In this document: positions 32,727-45,759 of the stretch, piece after piece
How the letters are laid out: the number at the start of each line of letters is the position of its first letter
Numbering within the stretch: position 1 is the first letter of the stretch
Assembly (NCBI GenBank): GCA_024220505.1
Contig: JAKZZE010000034.1
Span: 62,001 to 126,000 of the forward strand
DNA length: 64,000 nucleotides
Source of the DNA: Rhizopus arrhizus
Lineage: Eukaryota > Mucoromycota > Mucoromycetes > Mucorales > Rhizopodaceae
Direction of reading: 5' to 3'
The notes under the pieces: generated by a model
What the model was told of the DNA's origin: nothing
The model's input: only the letters and a program-made list of their open reading frames with translations
Database searches by the model: none
Program-made: the position numbers and the translations under genes

Positions 32727-35700
32727 ATGTCAACAGATAATACAACGTCACTGATTGTTGTACTTCGTAACACGTCAGATGTAGAAAAAGATGGGCGCAT
32801 CATTCGCTTTGGTAATGGTGCCAACCTTGATACCATTCGTTCCCTTGCTGCAGAAAAATTAGCTATTACGGGTGGCTATGCCAACATTCAGCTTTTTAAT
32901 TCAAATGGTGAATTATTGGGTGGAATTGACGATTTAAGACAGCAGCAGGTAGTCTATATTGATACAAAAGAACTTATTCGTGAAACTGTTCCTGGTCCAA
33001 CCAAACTTCCATTCGTGGGTAGTTTGTATGAAATGCTTCCAAACCTGTAAGCTTCTATCTAATAAAAAAAAAATATAAGGTATTAACATTCATGACATAG
33101 CGCTGAAGGTTGGATGCGTCAATTTGATCGTTTTGGTCCTTTGGTTGAGATCTCTCTTTTGGGAAAAATAATCGTTGGCACAAACGATCCTAATATTGCC
33201 GAAATATTTGCTAAAGAATCAGAATACTTTACAAAAAAGATTACAAAGTCAGGTTTAGGTGAAGTCAAAGAGTTTGCTGGACAAGGCTTGTTTACTACTG
33301 ATACAGATGAAATGGATTGGCAGCTTGCTCATAAACTGTTGATGCCTGCATTTAGTCCTCGTGCTATTAAGGTGAGATTAGGATACTAAAGACAGACTTT
33401 GGTAGCTAACAATGAAAATATTAGGCTTATCAAGGTGAGATGGGTATCATCGCTCAACAAACAATGAGGATCTTTGAACAATACCGTCCTGATGAGCCTG
33501 TTGAAATCCTCGAGTGGACAACCAACTTGACATTTGAGACCATTGGCCGTATTGGTTTTGGATATGAATTCAACTTATTGGTTGATCGTGATCAAGAACA
33601 AAATGCTTTTATCGAAGCTATGGGATACTGTTTGAGACAAGCTGTTCAACGAATGCAACAAGCTGCATTTGTTAAGCAATTACCTATCGAAGCCAATCGT
33701 CGTTTTGATCGTTCAGTACGTTTGATGCATGAAGTAGTCGAGAATGTGATCCGTGAACGTAAGGCCAGTCCTGATGCTAAAAACAAAGAAAAGGATCTTT
33801 TGGGTTTCATGTTGAATGCCTGTGATGAGCACAACCTTGGCTTGTCCGATGAAAACATTAGAGATCAAGTAGTTACTTTCTTAATTGCTGGTCACGACAC
33901 TACAGCCAACACTCTTGCTTGGACATTGTATGAATTGTCTAGACATCCTGACATTCAAGCAAAGGTGCTTCAAGAAATTGCTGATAATCACATCAGACAC
34001 GATGAATTACCGAATACTGAACAAATCAACAACCTCAAATATATGCATCAGGTTTTGAAGGAAGTACTTCGTAAATACCCACCTGTTCGTGTTCTTTCAA
34101 AATATTGTAAAAATGATTGTATCCTTCCCGGTGGCTACAAGATAAAAGGAAATACTCCCTGTTCCATTCAAGTCTACGCTATGCATCACAACAAGGATGT
34201 CTACCCTGATCCAGAACGCTTTGATCCTGATCGTTGGACTCCTGAAGAAGAACAAAAACGTTCTCGCTTTGCTTGGTTACCTTTCAGCACTGGCCCTCGT
34301 GGATGTATTGGTATGGCATTTGCTTTACAAGAAGCCAAGACTGTATTGGCTATGTTCTTGAACCGCTTCGATTTCAAGTACGATGGCCCAGATGTTCAAT
34401 GGGACTTTAAGACGGCCACTACTAAACCTGTTGATTTATTCATGACAATTCATCCACGTGAAAATTTCCCTAAACCCAACGGCGATTCTGTTCCTCCTCA
34501 AAAGTCCGATGCTAGTTCAAACCAAGCTGAAAGCAAAACAACTACTGCAATGCCCGTCATCTCTGCTCAAAAGAATACTGATGTCGAATTGCCTCCTATA
34601 ACCTTCTTGTATGGTACTCAAACTGGTACGGCTCAGGATTATGCTACTGTTTTAGCCAGTCAAGCCAAAGGCTTTGGTTTTAAAAACACAACCTTGTGCG
34701 AAATGGACAAGTGGAAGGTTCTTGCTGATGGCAAATTTATTTCTGACAACAAGGACAAGAAAAAGCTGGATAAGGAATTGGTTGTTATCTGTACTGCTAC
34801 CTATAACGGCCAACCTCCTGATTCTGCAGAGAAATTTGACGCCTTCTTGGATAGCAAAATGAGAGAAGACGATCACGAAAACATCTTGACGGGTCTTTCT
34901 TATGCAGTCTTTGGTCTCGGTAACAAGAACTGGAGAACTTATCAACACTTCCCTATCAAGGTCAGCCAATGTCTCAGTGAACTCGGTGCCGAGCGCTTGT
35001 TTGCTAGTGGTGAAGGCGACAATGATAAGGATATGGATGCTGCCTTCAATGATTGGTGTGCTCGTTTCTGGTCTCACCTTTTGGAGATTCATGGTATCAC
35101 TGCTTGTGAATCTAGACCTGTAGTCCCCTCTGCTGCAACTAAGGAGAGCTCTGTTGATGTCAAATTTATTCAACCTAGTGATAAAGAAGCATGGAACAGT
35201 GCTATAAATAATCATTATGGCAATCCAAACGCTATTATCGTCGCCAATAGTGAATTGCAAAAGGATCAATCTCCTCGTAGCACGCGCCATATTGAAGTTG
35301 ATATCTCCAAGTTGTCTGGTGTCGGTGAACAAGGCCAATTGTATAGTGCAGGTGACCATTTAGAAGTCATGCCTGAGAACAGTAAAGCATCTGTGGAATC
35401 AATTGCTTTGAGCTTTGGCTGGATTCTCGATTCAGTTTTTGAAATCAACCAAGAAACACTTTCTGATGTCTCTCCTCGTTCACTTGCAGCCAATATTAAG
35501 GGTCCATGCACCATTCGAAACATGCTCACTTACTATGCCGACGTGACCTCTCCACCCTCTCGCGCTGTCCTTGGCTGCTTTGCTGCTCAATTGAAGTTGG
35601 TTGCTCCCGAAACTGCAAGCGAGTTTGAAAAACTGATTATGCCCGATGCTAACAATCAAGATCAATATCCTGACTTTATCAAGCAATACCGTACTCTTTT

Positions 35701-36469
35701 GGACTTGATTCATGCCTATCCACAAGTCAACCGCCTTGACCTCCGTCAGTTCCTTGCTGCTGTTCCTGTCATTCAACCTCGCCGTTACTCTATTGCATCT
35801 TCACCCTTGAGCTACCCTAAGCATGCTCACTTGGCTGTGGGTGTTGTAGATGATGTGGTCAACAATCGCCACTACCCTGGTCTCTCCTCTTCTTTCTTAA
35901 AGGGTGCTCACGAATTGCCTATTCGCGCTATCCTCAAATCTTCCAAGAGCACTTTCAGTTTACCTCAAGATTTAGCTACTCCTTTGATCATGATCTCTGC
36001 TGGTACCGGTTTCGCTCCCTTCCGTGGTTTCCTTCAAGAGCGCAAGGCTCAAATTGATAACTTGGGCGCAGACAAGGTGGCTTCCAGTGTTCTTTTCTTT
36101 GGCTGTCGTCGTGCAGACCAAGATTATATCTATCAAGAAGAACTTGAAACTTATGCAAAGAATGGCGTCTTGTCTGATCTACACGTTGCCTTCTCAAGAA
36201 GTGATGAAAAATCCTCCATCAGATACGTTCAACACCAAATCCTTGCGAATGCAGCCAAAATTTGGAACTTGCTTTACCCTGCTGCTGATGATAATAGCAA
36301 ACCAGCTGCTGTCTATATCTGTGGTAGTGGTGCTATGAGTCGAGATGTTCGTCGTACATTCTATAGTATGGCAATTTCATTTGGCGCTGCCACAAATGAT
36401 AAAGAAGCAGAAGCTTTGATAATCAAGTTAATGGATGAAAAGAGATATAACGAAGACGTTTGGGGTTAA
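32727..36469 (+). CDS. Self-sufficient cytochrome P450-NADPH reductase fusion (CYP505-like), copy B
   Basis: Exons 32727-33046, 33101-33371 and 33425-36469 give 1211 residues with the same domain order as copy A: beta-grasp-like extension, P450 with Cys-ligand loop PRGCIG, FMN, FAD and NADPH domains. Against copy A I count seven substitutions (Pro/Ser in the extension, Asp/Ala at the first splice junction, then Ser/Arg, His/Gln, Arg/His, Asn/Asp and Ala/Thr), all before residue ~571. The reductase half is identical in protein sequence. The ATG context and TATA-like box are kept while the upstream 500 bases have drifted, so expression of the copies could differ. Both copies look functional. 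Confidence 0.93.
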
Positions 36470-36585
36470 ACTTTCATTTTGTATTTATTATTTTATAGAT
36501 TTTTTGTAAAAATAAATTCGGGTTGCATTCATATTTATTCAGTAAAATAGAACGTAGTTTAATTTAATTGTCTTTTTATAAGATG

Positions 36586-37875
36586 CTACAAGTTGTATTC
36601 CTCATCAGAGTCAATTTCATTCAAATTGTCTACTACAACCTCATCCTCACTATCACTCAATAAGGCTGTTAATTTTTCAGAAAACAATGGCTTTTCTACT
36701 AGGACATAAGGTGTGATGTTGAATGAGAATGCTAAATCATGTAAGTTGATAGATGATGAATCGTCTATTTGCATTGCATTGTCGTCTTGACTTATTGCTT
36801 TTTTGATGCCAATACATCGATTTGTTCTTCGTTTTGTGATTGCACTTGTAATTGATGATTTTATGTAACTCTAATCTAGATTTCAGAAAATGTGTATAAT
36901 GGAGAGCAAAAGGAATCTTACCTCTGCTGCAAACAGCATAATATTAACCACATCCTCTCCTATTCCTCCCAAAAGACCGTTTTCAAGTGCAATTCCTGTC
37001 ATTCTGGTATGTAATACTTCTGGTGTTGGTAATTCCTTCATATCAATGCACAATGGTGCCACTAGACTCTTTGAATATTCTTGGCTGTAATCTATATTAT
37101 CTCAATTTAATTCTTTTGAAGTCATCTTATTATACTAGTGTATATACTTTGAGGTAATTGATTGAATTGAATTGGTAGTGATATTGGTCGGCTAACTCTT
37201 GGACTCATCAATCGATTCACATATGGCTTCAGCCTATTTCTATCTCCAGACTTTCTTTTATTAATATCCTTCATTACATCTTGGTATTTCCGCAGGTACT
37301 TACTTTCACAAGTGCTTTTAATCTTTCTCTTTCTGCTTTACTCAGTGCCATGACATCCATCTTTAGTCTCTTCTTCTTTGGGTCCGTATCTTGACTTCCT
37401 TCACCTATTAAATTTCCATCTTTTCCTCTTTTGCGTTTAGCCCAACCCACCAGGCCATGCTTAGAAGGCGGCAGTGTATTTGTTTGTGCGTTACGTACAG
37501 TACTTAAAATAAAAGCATTATGAAGATGAGCTTACAAAAAAAAAAGTGATTTCAGTATTATTTGTTGGTTTTTGAATATTTGTGCGTACCATTTTGTCTG
37601 CTCAAGTAAAGATTAGCGTAAAAATCAAATTCTTGTCGATTTAGCTTTCCCATGACAAATTCTCTTAATGCATCCCAATAGAGTGGTCCATTTTCACCCA
37701 ATGCGTCTGCTAATTGTTGTTTAATGGCTAGTACGTCTTGTCGACCATTAGGAGTTGGATGAGAAAAATGTCCTTTCAGATGCGGCTTTTTTGTTATATT
37801 TATTGTTTCATTTAATATGGTATCTGCTTCTGCTGATTCTGTTTTTGTTGGAGTCAAAGCGGACGCTGCAGACAT
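36586..37875 (-). CDS. HFI1: SAGA complex subunit HFI1/TADA1 (Ada1), complete
   Basis: This is a core structural subunit of the SAGA histone-acetyltransferase coactivator, whose histone-fold-like C-terminus pairs within the complex. Exon 1 (from ATG 37875) carries QQLADALGENGPLYWDALRE and KLNRQEFDFYANLYLSRQN, the SAGA-Tad1 signature. Splicing at ~37590 to ~37536 continues with AHLHNAFILSTVRNAQTN, and later exons give KELPTPEVLHTRMTGIALEN and SYIKSSITSAITKRR, the conserved C-terminal block. The tail is acidic. Four introns are needed. It diverges from V-ATPase subunit E about 1 kb away. The truncated duplicate lies at 12898-13965. Confidence 0.85.
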
Positions 37876-38887
37876 TTCGTCTATTTTTAATTGAAAAAAT
37901 AAAATGTGAAAAGCTAGTTTTTTTCGGATGATTTACAATAAAAATAGCGGCACTTAAAAGCTATCTACCTTTGACAATAAATCGTTACAAAGATGTTTTA
38001 TTTAAGATAAAAGTAACAATAAACAAAATGGCTTTTAAGAATATGGGCTTTATATATGTACTGCTTTCAGCGACTTACAGTATGCTATTTAAGCATCATC
38101 ACTTGGTTGTACCTTGCTTTAATATGGCTTTTTCTCGAGATTTTAACTTTATTTGCTTATACTTAACTAAAAGGTTTATAAAAATTCCTGCATTAATAGA
38201 CAAGTGCGATATTTCTTGATTTTTATGTAGGCATAACTTATAATGAATTAAAAATCTGAAGACAATATCCTCTTTGAAAGAATAAAGTTGATCTATATTT
38301 TGTTTGCTATACTCAAACTTCCTTTTCCCTTTCTCTCTTCTCTTTGATTGCACATCTAAAAAGCAGGTCTTTCACTTTGTGATAACATCAAGTATTAAGC
38401 TTTTTGAACTTTTGAAATTTAGTATAGTCTACTGCTTTAATAAAGAATATGTCAATAGCTATTTTAGTACACCATTTGCATTCATGTCAAATGCTGGTGC
38501 TTGTAATATAAATCTTCTTACTGGCACTTACACAAAAAAAGCGACATAACACTTTTGGTGTTTTTGGATTTATAACTCTTCTTTCAAACAGAAAAAGCGT
38601 CTAAACTACAGAATTTAGATACAAATCATTTTGTAAGAGCATAAAACAAAGTGAAACGGCGATTCAAAGAAGCAGCAGACACTGCGTCATCTGAAAGTTC
38701 GGCATCCGAACTCTTCTTTGCTTTCACTGCTTTTCTGCGATTTGAAACTGTTTCCCTAATAAATTTTCCCCTCTTTTTCGTTTTCTTTCTTGTTATTTTC
38801 TTTATTTTATTTAAGAAGCTAGATATCCCGTAAGTAAACAAAAATTATCTTTTATTTAGTAGTAATAAGTACTTTGTATAGTTTAAC
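37876..38887. other. Intergenic region between HFI1 and V-ATPase subunit E
   Basis: No supported gene. Around 38650-38830 both strands are open for ~60 codons, with a basic frame on the minus strand (KKTKKRGKFIRE), and a GTAAGT donor-like site lies at ~38830 on the plus strand. It could be a leader exon of the V-ATPase gene or a small unknown gene; I cannot decide. Confidence 0.3.
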
Positions 38888-39915
38888 ATGTCCACAACCA
38901 GACCTCTTAACGATGACGAAGTTTTCACTGAGATGAAGAAAATGGTAAATAAAGTGTTTCATGTCAAATAAACGAAAAAACACAACTAAAAAAGCCACAC
39001 GCTAGGTTGCCTTCATTAAACAAGAAGCTTTAGAAAAGGCACGAGAAATAAAAGTCAAGGTATGTAGGCTTAAAGTGACACCAAACACGGAAGCTAACTT
39101 GTATTTATAGGCTGACGAAGAATTTAACATCGAAAAGGTATACTTTGAGATACGCTTATCGTCTTGGCTTTTCTGCTTACATGAAGCTTATTTTTGACAA
39201 AAAAAAAAAAATAGGCAAAAATTGTTCGTCAAGAGTCTTTGAATATTGAAGCTGTTTTTGAACGAAAGATTAAACAAGCTGAGGTTCAGAAAAGAATGTA
39301 AGTTTTTTTTTTATTTGGACTCTACTTGTTATTGACTCTAGAAAAGCGCTCAATCAAATCACATCAATAAAGCTCGTCTTAGAATTCTTCAAGAGCGTCA
39401 ACAAGTCCTTGACGACTTATTCGAAGAAGCAAACAAGGGTATTCATGATGTATCAAATGATGAAGAAAAGTATAGTACTTTGATTGAAAACCTTATTCTT
39501 CAAGGTGCTTACTCTCTTATGGAACCTGAAATTGTTATTCGTTGTCGTGAACAAGATGTTGATAAGGTAAATTCTGCTATTGATGTTGTTTCTGATAAAT
39601 ACGAAGAAGCTTTGAAGTCCAGACCAAACTTCATTGTTAGTGAAGAATATCTTCCTGAATCAAGGTAAATTATTTTGCAAAAAAAAAAAAAAGGCAAAGC
39701 TAAAATGATCTCTAGTGCCGGTGGTGTTATTTTGAGTGGTCACAACGGAAGAATCACAGTCGATAACACCCTTGATGCCCGTTTGGAAATTGCTAAAGAA
39801 GAGGTAAAAATAAGAAAAGCTCGTTATTGTATATTAATGCTTGTATGTATAGATGCTGCCTCAAATCCGTGTAGCTTTATTCGATCATTCCCCTAACAGA
39901 ACTTTCTTTAACTAA
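38888..39915 (+). CDS. VMA4: V-type proton ATPase subunit E
   Basis: This is a peripheral-stalk subunit of the vacuolar H+-ATPase V1 sector; with subunit G it forms the stator that links V1 to Vo. Seven exons (38888-38944, 39006-39059, 39111-39137, 39215-39297, 39347-39664, 39716-39803, 39853-39915) join in phase to 229 residues, the normal family length. It opens with PLNDDEVFTEMKKMVAFIKQ, has a long coiled coil through EKAREIKVKADEEFNIEKAK and QKRIAQSNHINKARLRILQE, then the C-terminal globular domain with PEIVIRCREQD and AGGVILSGHNGRITVDNTLD. The many small exons are typical of this gene in early-diverging fungi. Confidence 0.95.
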
Positions 39916-40390
39916 TAAAGTACGTTTCAATATCTAAGATGATATACATTTACAATAGTGGCCCTTGCCTATCTCTAAATTGAATAAACTTTAAATAAAA
40001 CTTTGTTGAATCTCATCAATGTATCGTTCAGTTGTAGAAATTGGACAGCTTTCGAAATAAAAGTGCTTTTGCAGAAAAATCTTGCAGCGTCTTGTTCATC
40101 ATAATAAGTATAAATTTAATGTTTTCATAATTACTTTGTTTATTCAATTAAAAGCAGAGATTTTGGCCTAGCTGTACTTCACTCCATTGTTATGAATCCT
40201 ATTCAATCAAGAATGTAATGCAATCTGTTAAACAATATTATAATACGTCATGCCAATTCGATTTTTAAAAATACATGCTCATGAATATATGAAGTAGAAA
40301 GTGATTGAGGCAGTTGCTGCGGAGTTTTGAACATAAAAAATCTGTTTTTCATTGACAATTTTAATTTTTCAGTTTTTTCAGCATAATCTC

Positions 40391-43300
40391 ATGTATAACA
40401 GTGAGCCAAAAGGATCAACAGAGAATTTTGTTATATTTGGTACAGCTTTTCCTGAAACAACAGATAAAGACCGAAGAGCTGGGCGCTCTGATGCAGGGCA
40501 ATTTGTTCCACTTTGGAAACAAGAAGCTAGAGATGAAAAAGGAAGAAGACGTTTTCACGGTGCATTCACAGGTGGTTTTTCTGCTGGTTATTTTAATACA
40601 GTAGGCTCAAAAGAAGGTAATTTTGCTGTTCTTTTTCCTGTGAAGATTTTATTCATGCACAACTAAAAGAAATTTTGTATTAAAAGGTTGGGAGCCCTCA
40701 AACTATGTTTCCTCACGTAATGCTCGTAATGAAAGAAAGGAGGCTAGACCAGAGGACTTCATGGACGAAGAAGATCTACAGGCATGTGCACTCTCTCTTT
40801 TTATATTTGAATACATGTAAGTTAATCATTTTCTTTTAATTGCAGGATTTGGCAGGTTCTCGTAAACTTGTTGCTACTGAGGAATTCGACATATTAGGAG
40901 GAACTGAAAGAGAATTAGCTAATCGCAGAAAGCAGCAGCAACAGGAAGATGAAAAAAGAGGAACTGAATTGAGCTTTATTGGAAGTAGTTTGGCCGACAT
41001 GCTAGGTCCTCCTAGAGATTCAGTTGGTGTGCGATTATTGCGAAAAATGGGGTGGCGTCCAGGTCAAGGCGTTGGTCCAAGGATGATTAAACGTCCAAGA
41101 GAAGAAAGTGAAGATGAAGATGAAGACGATGCATTTACAAAAGATATTACATTTGCTCCTCGTGACACTCCTATTGAGAATTTTCAGATTAAAAAAGACA
41201 CATATGGATTGGGCTATGATATATCAACTTCCGTACCTGAAATTGCTGAAATGAAGAGATTACGTGAATTGGCAAAGAAAAAAGAGGCAGAAGATGATAA
41301 GAAGCGTTCATCGTTTGGTGTTTTTAATAGTAGCCGTAGTAGCGATGCCTTTGGACTTGGTGCTTTTGAAGACGAGGGCGATGATGAAGATGTTTATGGA
41401 GATAGAGGAATGAAAGGTTACAATCGAGTGCTTTATGAAGATGAAGGTGGTATGACAAGAGATGAGCTTAAAGCACAAGAGAGAAAGCGAAAAAGAGAAA
41501 AGGAAGAAGACTATCGTCGAGAGGCTAGCAAGTCAAAGTGCTCTGATGGAAGACTGCCTCTGAAAGGCTTTAGCGTATCCAACCAAAAACAGCAAATCGG
41601 AAAATGGTAAGCAGGAATAGATAAATTATATCTTTGCTAATGCTTCCTTTTTTTTTGGTTAGGTATCCACCGCCTGTTGTTCCTGCTGATTTTACAGGTC
41701 ATCATGCATCCAAAGAAGATGATATAAAGCCTTCAAATATTACAAAAGAAAGCATATTCTCATTTGAAGAAAGAGGCATGGCATTAGGAGAAAAGCCAAT
41801 AGAACAGCGTTCTGTTTTTGATTACATGCCAAAACGCTCAAAGGATAAACTTGACGAAACTCTTCGCTTTTTTGTTGATAGTGGCAAAGATAAAACACAA
41901 CTTGCCGACTTTCCTTCTGTACCCAAAGATGTTGCTCTTTTAGCTTTAAAGGGATTCATGCCATTTGGTGACAATCCCAAGAAACAAAGTCGATATCGAA
42001 GTTATTTGGAAAACCATGCAGGAATGTTGACGGAGGATGGTGTTCCCAAAAAAGTGTTACCAATTCCTGAAGGTTTAGTTTATGAAGCTGCAATGAAAGA
42101 AATGGACGAATTTGCAAAAGCTGCTAGGATATTTAGACCAATTAGTGCGATGATGAGCAGTCGATTTACTTCTGCTTCAGAGGCTTCCAAGAATATTGAA
42201 GTTACTTCTTTTGAAGGTGGACTAAAAACAGAAGAGCAATATCGTAAAGAGAAAGAGGAAAAAGCAAAAACTGTACCTGAACCCGAGAAGAAGCAGGTAA
42301 CATAATATACCCTTAAAAATTTGACTGTTAATTGATCTATTTTTTAGCCAACGCAAGAAGCTGAAGCAGCGGCTATGAAAATGTTTGGCGCGCTTACGCG
42401 TACAATAAAGCCTTTTTACCCAAGTCGTTTGGTGTGTAAGCGGTTTAATATCCCCAATCCACATCCTAACTCTGGTACAACTACTGATGTAAATGCTGGC
42501 AGATCTCTAGCAGGATCTAAAGAAGCACTCAGTAAAGAAGCAATGGAATCAATATTAAACGAGAGAATGCCATTAAAATTTACCTCTTCCTCTTCTGTGG
42601 AAGCATCTTCTGATGACCCTTTGTTAAAATCAGTAATACCAAAACCTTCAGAAAGAGCACCTTCCGATGACAGCAAAGCGCCAACAACAGGAATTGAGGA
42701 GAAGCAGAATGTCGATCAACAAGAAAATGACGAGCAGTATGATGGCAAAGAATTGGATTATGAAAGACCGTCTATGGATATTTTTAAGGCCATCTTTGAC
42801 GACTCAGAAGAAGAAGAGGAAGGGGAAGAGGAAGAGGAAGAGAAGGAAGAGGAGAAAGATATTAAGCTTAGAAAAACATCAGCGGCTGCAGACGATAGTG
42901 ACGACAGTTTTATTGGGCCTGTACCTCCTCCTAAAGCACCTACTGCCGATATACCCATTGAAGCCAATAAATCTCTCGAGACGACAGAAGTATTTCGACC
43001 AATGTTCAAGCGTCCTTTAGAAAGACAAGAGCAAAATGCGGCACTCACAAACATTGTATCTGAGGAAGTAGTTGTTCAGCCATTCAAACCTAGATCTACA
43101 GCTAGTAAACGACGTCGAGTGTCAGTATCAGATGAAGAAGACGAAAGGAACAAAGACAGAAAGCCACTTTCCGAAGACAAATACCGCCACAAATCACACT
43201 ATAGTTCATCGAGGAAAAGGAGTAGAAGTCCAGATAGTAGACATAGTAGTAGCCGCAAACGAAGTAGAAGCCGAGAGAGAAAGCATAAAAGCAGCCGTAA

Positions 43301-43505
43301 GAGAAGTAAAAGTCGAGAAGGAAAGAGCAAAAAGAGCAAAAGTGAAAAGCATAGATCACATAAGCATAAACGTAAAGACCATACGGAGGATGAGTTTGAA
43401 GGAATGTGGGTTGAAAAAGAGCTTGTACTCAATTACAATAGTACTGATAATTACGATAATCGAAAAAGAGAAGGCCGCTTGCGTGCAGCAGATCTGTGGT
43501 CATAA
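40391..43505 (+). CDS. GPATCH1: G-patch domain protein 1 (GPATCH1-like), RNA processing
   Basis: A nuclear protein of the GPATCH1/TOUGH family, associated with late spliceosomes and able to partner a DEAH helicase through its G-patch. Five exons (40391-40616, 40687-40781, 40846-41606, 41663-42296, 42348-43505) give 957 residues, near the human length. The N-terminus has the family block [10 protein letters not shown] and [20 protein letters not shown]. The G-patch is at about residues 165-190 ([20 protein letters not shown]). The middle has [15 protein letters not shown] and the C-terminal third is acidic, then Arg/Ser- and Lys-rich. The second intron appears to use a GC donor (CAG then GCATGT at 40782), the only one in the window I needed. 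Its stop faces RPL8 410 bases away. Confidence 0.9.
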
Positions 43506-43914
43506 AGTATATTAATTTAAAGCTTTCCTATTTGCCTATTACTTTGAGCAATGAAAGCTATGTCATTCTCAATAAAAAAAAAAAAAAGGTGCATTGCTTG
43601 TACTGTAAATATTTATGAAAACATTTATTTAAATTTGTCCGTTATATACACCTTCTGTATTTTACAATTCAATATCTTTTGGTTATGTAATAAAAAACTC
43701 TGGTTAATGGTGTAAATTCTATACAAACTGCCTTAAAAAGATATTTGAAATCATGGTTTCATTAGTTATACGATCTGCTGCTTTTAACTGTGTCGAACAA
43801 AAGGTAGAGTGGAAAAATGAAATCATGAAACTCATTTCTTGTTAACTGCTGATATATAAAATAGAAATGAAGATACACAATATACTACATTTATTACTAG
43901 TAAAATCAAGAAAT

Positions 43915-44732
43915 TTAAGCGTCCTTGACCTTCTTAGTACCACGGAGGAGACCAGTACGACGAGCAGCAATCAAACCGACCTTTTGACCAGCAGGAGAGT
44001 CACGGGCCATGGTAGAAGCCTTACCAATATGTTGATGGTTACCACCACCGTGAGGGTGATCAACGGGGTTCATGGCAACACCACGAGTCTTAGGCCAGCT
44101 GTTACGCTTGACTCTGTATTTGTGGTAAGCACGACCAGCCTTCAAGAGGGGCTTGTCAATACGACCACCACCAGCAACAATACCGACAACGGCACGAGAG
44201 GTAGAGGGAATGACCTTCTTGGAACCAGAGGGAAGACGAATACGAGTCTTGCCATCATCACCGTGACCAATGATGGTAGCGTAGTTACCAGAGGTACGAG
44301 CAATAGCACCACGGTCACCAACCTTTTCTTCAACATTACAGATAACGGTACCTTCAGGCATGGAAGCCAAGGGCATAACGTTACCAATGTTCAAAGAGGC
44401 CTTCTTACCAGCATAGATGAATTGACCAGTGTACATACCTTCGGTGGCAATGAAGGTTTCAGTACGAAGCTTGTACCTTTAAAAAGTCATCAATATATCG
44501 ATTCATTCCAAATTATCAATCAAACTTACTTGTAAGGGTCACGGAAGACAACCTTGGCAAGAGGAGCACCTCTTCCGGGGTCGTGAACGATCTCCTTAAC
44601 AATACCACGAACATAGCCGTGACGTTCAGCGAAATCGAAGACTCTAAGCTTGGCAGCACCTTTACGGCCGACAGTGTGAGATTTGAAGATACTTCCAGCA
44701 CCTTTTCTTTGAGCACGAATTACGCGACCCAT
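43915..44732 (-). CDS. RPL8: 60S ribosomal protein L8 (uL2)
   Basis: A universal large-subunit protein near the peptidyl-transferase centre. Exons 44530-44732 and 43915-44476 give 254 residues, the standard eukaryotic length. It begins [19 protein letters not shown] and ends with the invariant loop [20 protein letters not shown], whose histidine is the conserved uL2 residue. Codons are strongly biased to C-ending and AAG/ACC types compared with its AT-rich neighbours, as expected of a highly expressed gene. The region 44733-45085 up to the divergent CINP-like gene is pyrimidine-rich on the minus strand and may hold a leader intron. Confidence 0.97.
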
Positions 44733-45085
44733 CTTTTAATCAAATCTATAATTAAAAAAATGCATTAATAACCATTGGCTTTGACATTTCCCCGCAAAAT
44801 CTCCAGCTTTTCTAAAAAATGAGTGTATCACACGCATATGTAATTCATCCATATAATCCATCATCCATCCTTTTTCATAAAATAAAATATGTTTAGATAC
44901 TAACCCTTAATTAGGTGTAGGGAGGAGAAGAGGAAGATTCGACTACTTGCCTGAAGCAATGAGGTTGAACTGACGAAGCAGCGGCGGTGGTCAAAATTCA
45001 TCTGTACACACCCAGTCGTTTTTTAATCCAGCTTAGGCTGTAAGTATAAGTGGTGGCTTGAAAGTAACCTTCTTGTATCTTTGAC

Positions 45086-45718
45086 ATGCAGCAACTCATA
45101 CAGCAACGAAATGTTACGCTATCCTTGCTGAATCGTGCAAAAATACTTTGTAATACCTGGGCAGAGGTGCAGTTGAAATCAATATCGATAATACATGCCA
45201 TTTGCAACATAGTTTCACAACAGAGAAGTACTCTTGATTTACCAAAAATTGTAGAAACTCATGGTGTAAATCAACAGAGTCTTGTTTTCAAGCAAGCAGA
45301 TTCTATAGGAAATCTCATAGAAAGGCTACAATCAATTGTTGATCTTTTGAAAGATGTGCAAGTTAGCTGGAACAACTTAAAAAATGAAGTAGATGGATTC
45401 ATGGTGAAGGTACTCCAAAGACCTGAGCCGACATTACAGCCTCTTTCAACCGAATCCATGCTGCAAGTAGTTACTGTAGATCCTTTTGATCTATATGACA
45501 TGGTGGGCCGCTTAGCTCATTCATATAAGCAAGAATGCAACTATAAATTAAACCTTTTCAATAACCTTTCTTCTCATTTAAAAAGTTCCAAGGAGGCATA
45601 CGGTCTGCTAGAACTATGGCAAGCAGATTCCCATATTGATAAAAGGACAATAGAACAATTATCAGAGCGTATCAAGCTATTCAATACTGTAAAGAAAGTA
45701 CTTGAAAGTGTTGATTAA
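45086..45718 (+). CDS. CINP-like coiled-coil protein (tentative)
   Basis: An intronless frame of 210 residues, largely helical, with leucine-rich heptads. The pattern (a helical N-terminal domain with a Trp, then IERLQSIVDLLKDVQ, then DLYDMVGRLAHSYKQECNYKLN and a short GLLELWQADSHID segment) recalls CDK2-interacting protein, which in animals binds replication and checkpoint factors. The similarity I can see is spacing and scattered residues, so the name is provisional; it could be another small coiled-coil nuclear protein. The gene diverges from RPL8 and converges on ELP2 with only 41 bases between stop codons. Confidence 0.4.
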   Translation: MQQLIQQRNVTLSLLNRAKILCNTWAEVQLKSISIIHAICNIVSQQRSTLDLPKIVETHGVNQQSLVFKQADSIGNLIERLQSIVDLLKDVQVSWNNLKNEVDGFMVKVLQRPEPTLQPLSTESMLQVVTVDPFDLYDMVGRLAHSYKQECNYKLNLFNNLSSHLKSSKEAYGLLELWQADSHIDKRTIEQLSERIKLFNTVKKVLESVD

Positions 45719-45759
45719 AAGGTAAAAAAAAAAGTTTATTATACAAAAAGAAAAAGCTT

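Larger units (their letters stand above)
30678..37653 (+). repeat. Segmental duplication, copy B (direct repeat of 6676-13965)
   Basis: This copy lacks the SINE-like insert but has about 100 bases near 32117-32220 that copy A lacks, and a 29-base deletion near 31058 within the transposon remnant. It ends inside HFI1 exon 1, which here continues unbroken to a start codon. That makes this copy the probable source and the 6.7-14 kb copy the derivative. Confidence 0.9.

Noticed and set aside
38626..38841. Basic 71-codon minus-strand frame as a gene
   Set aside because: It lacks an ATG start, is open on both strands, and has no recognisable domain; it may be leader sequence of the neighbour.
43867..44535. 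222-codon plus-strand frame over RPL8
   Set aside because: Antisense shadow created by the strong codon bias of the ribosomal protein gene.
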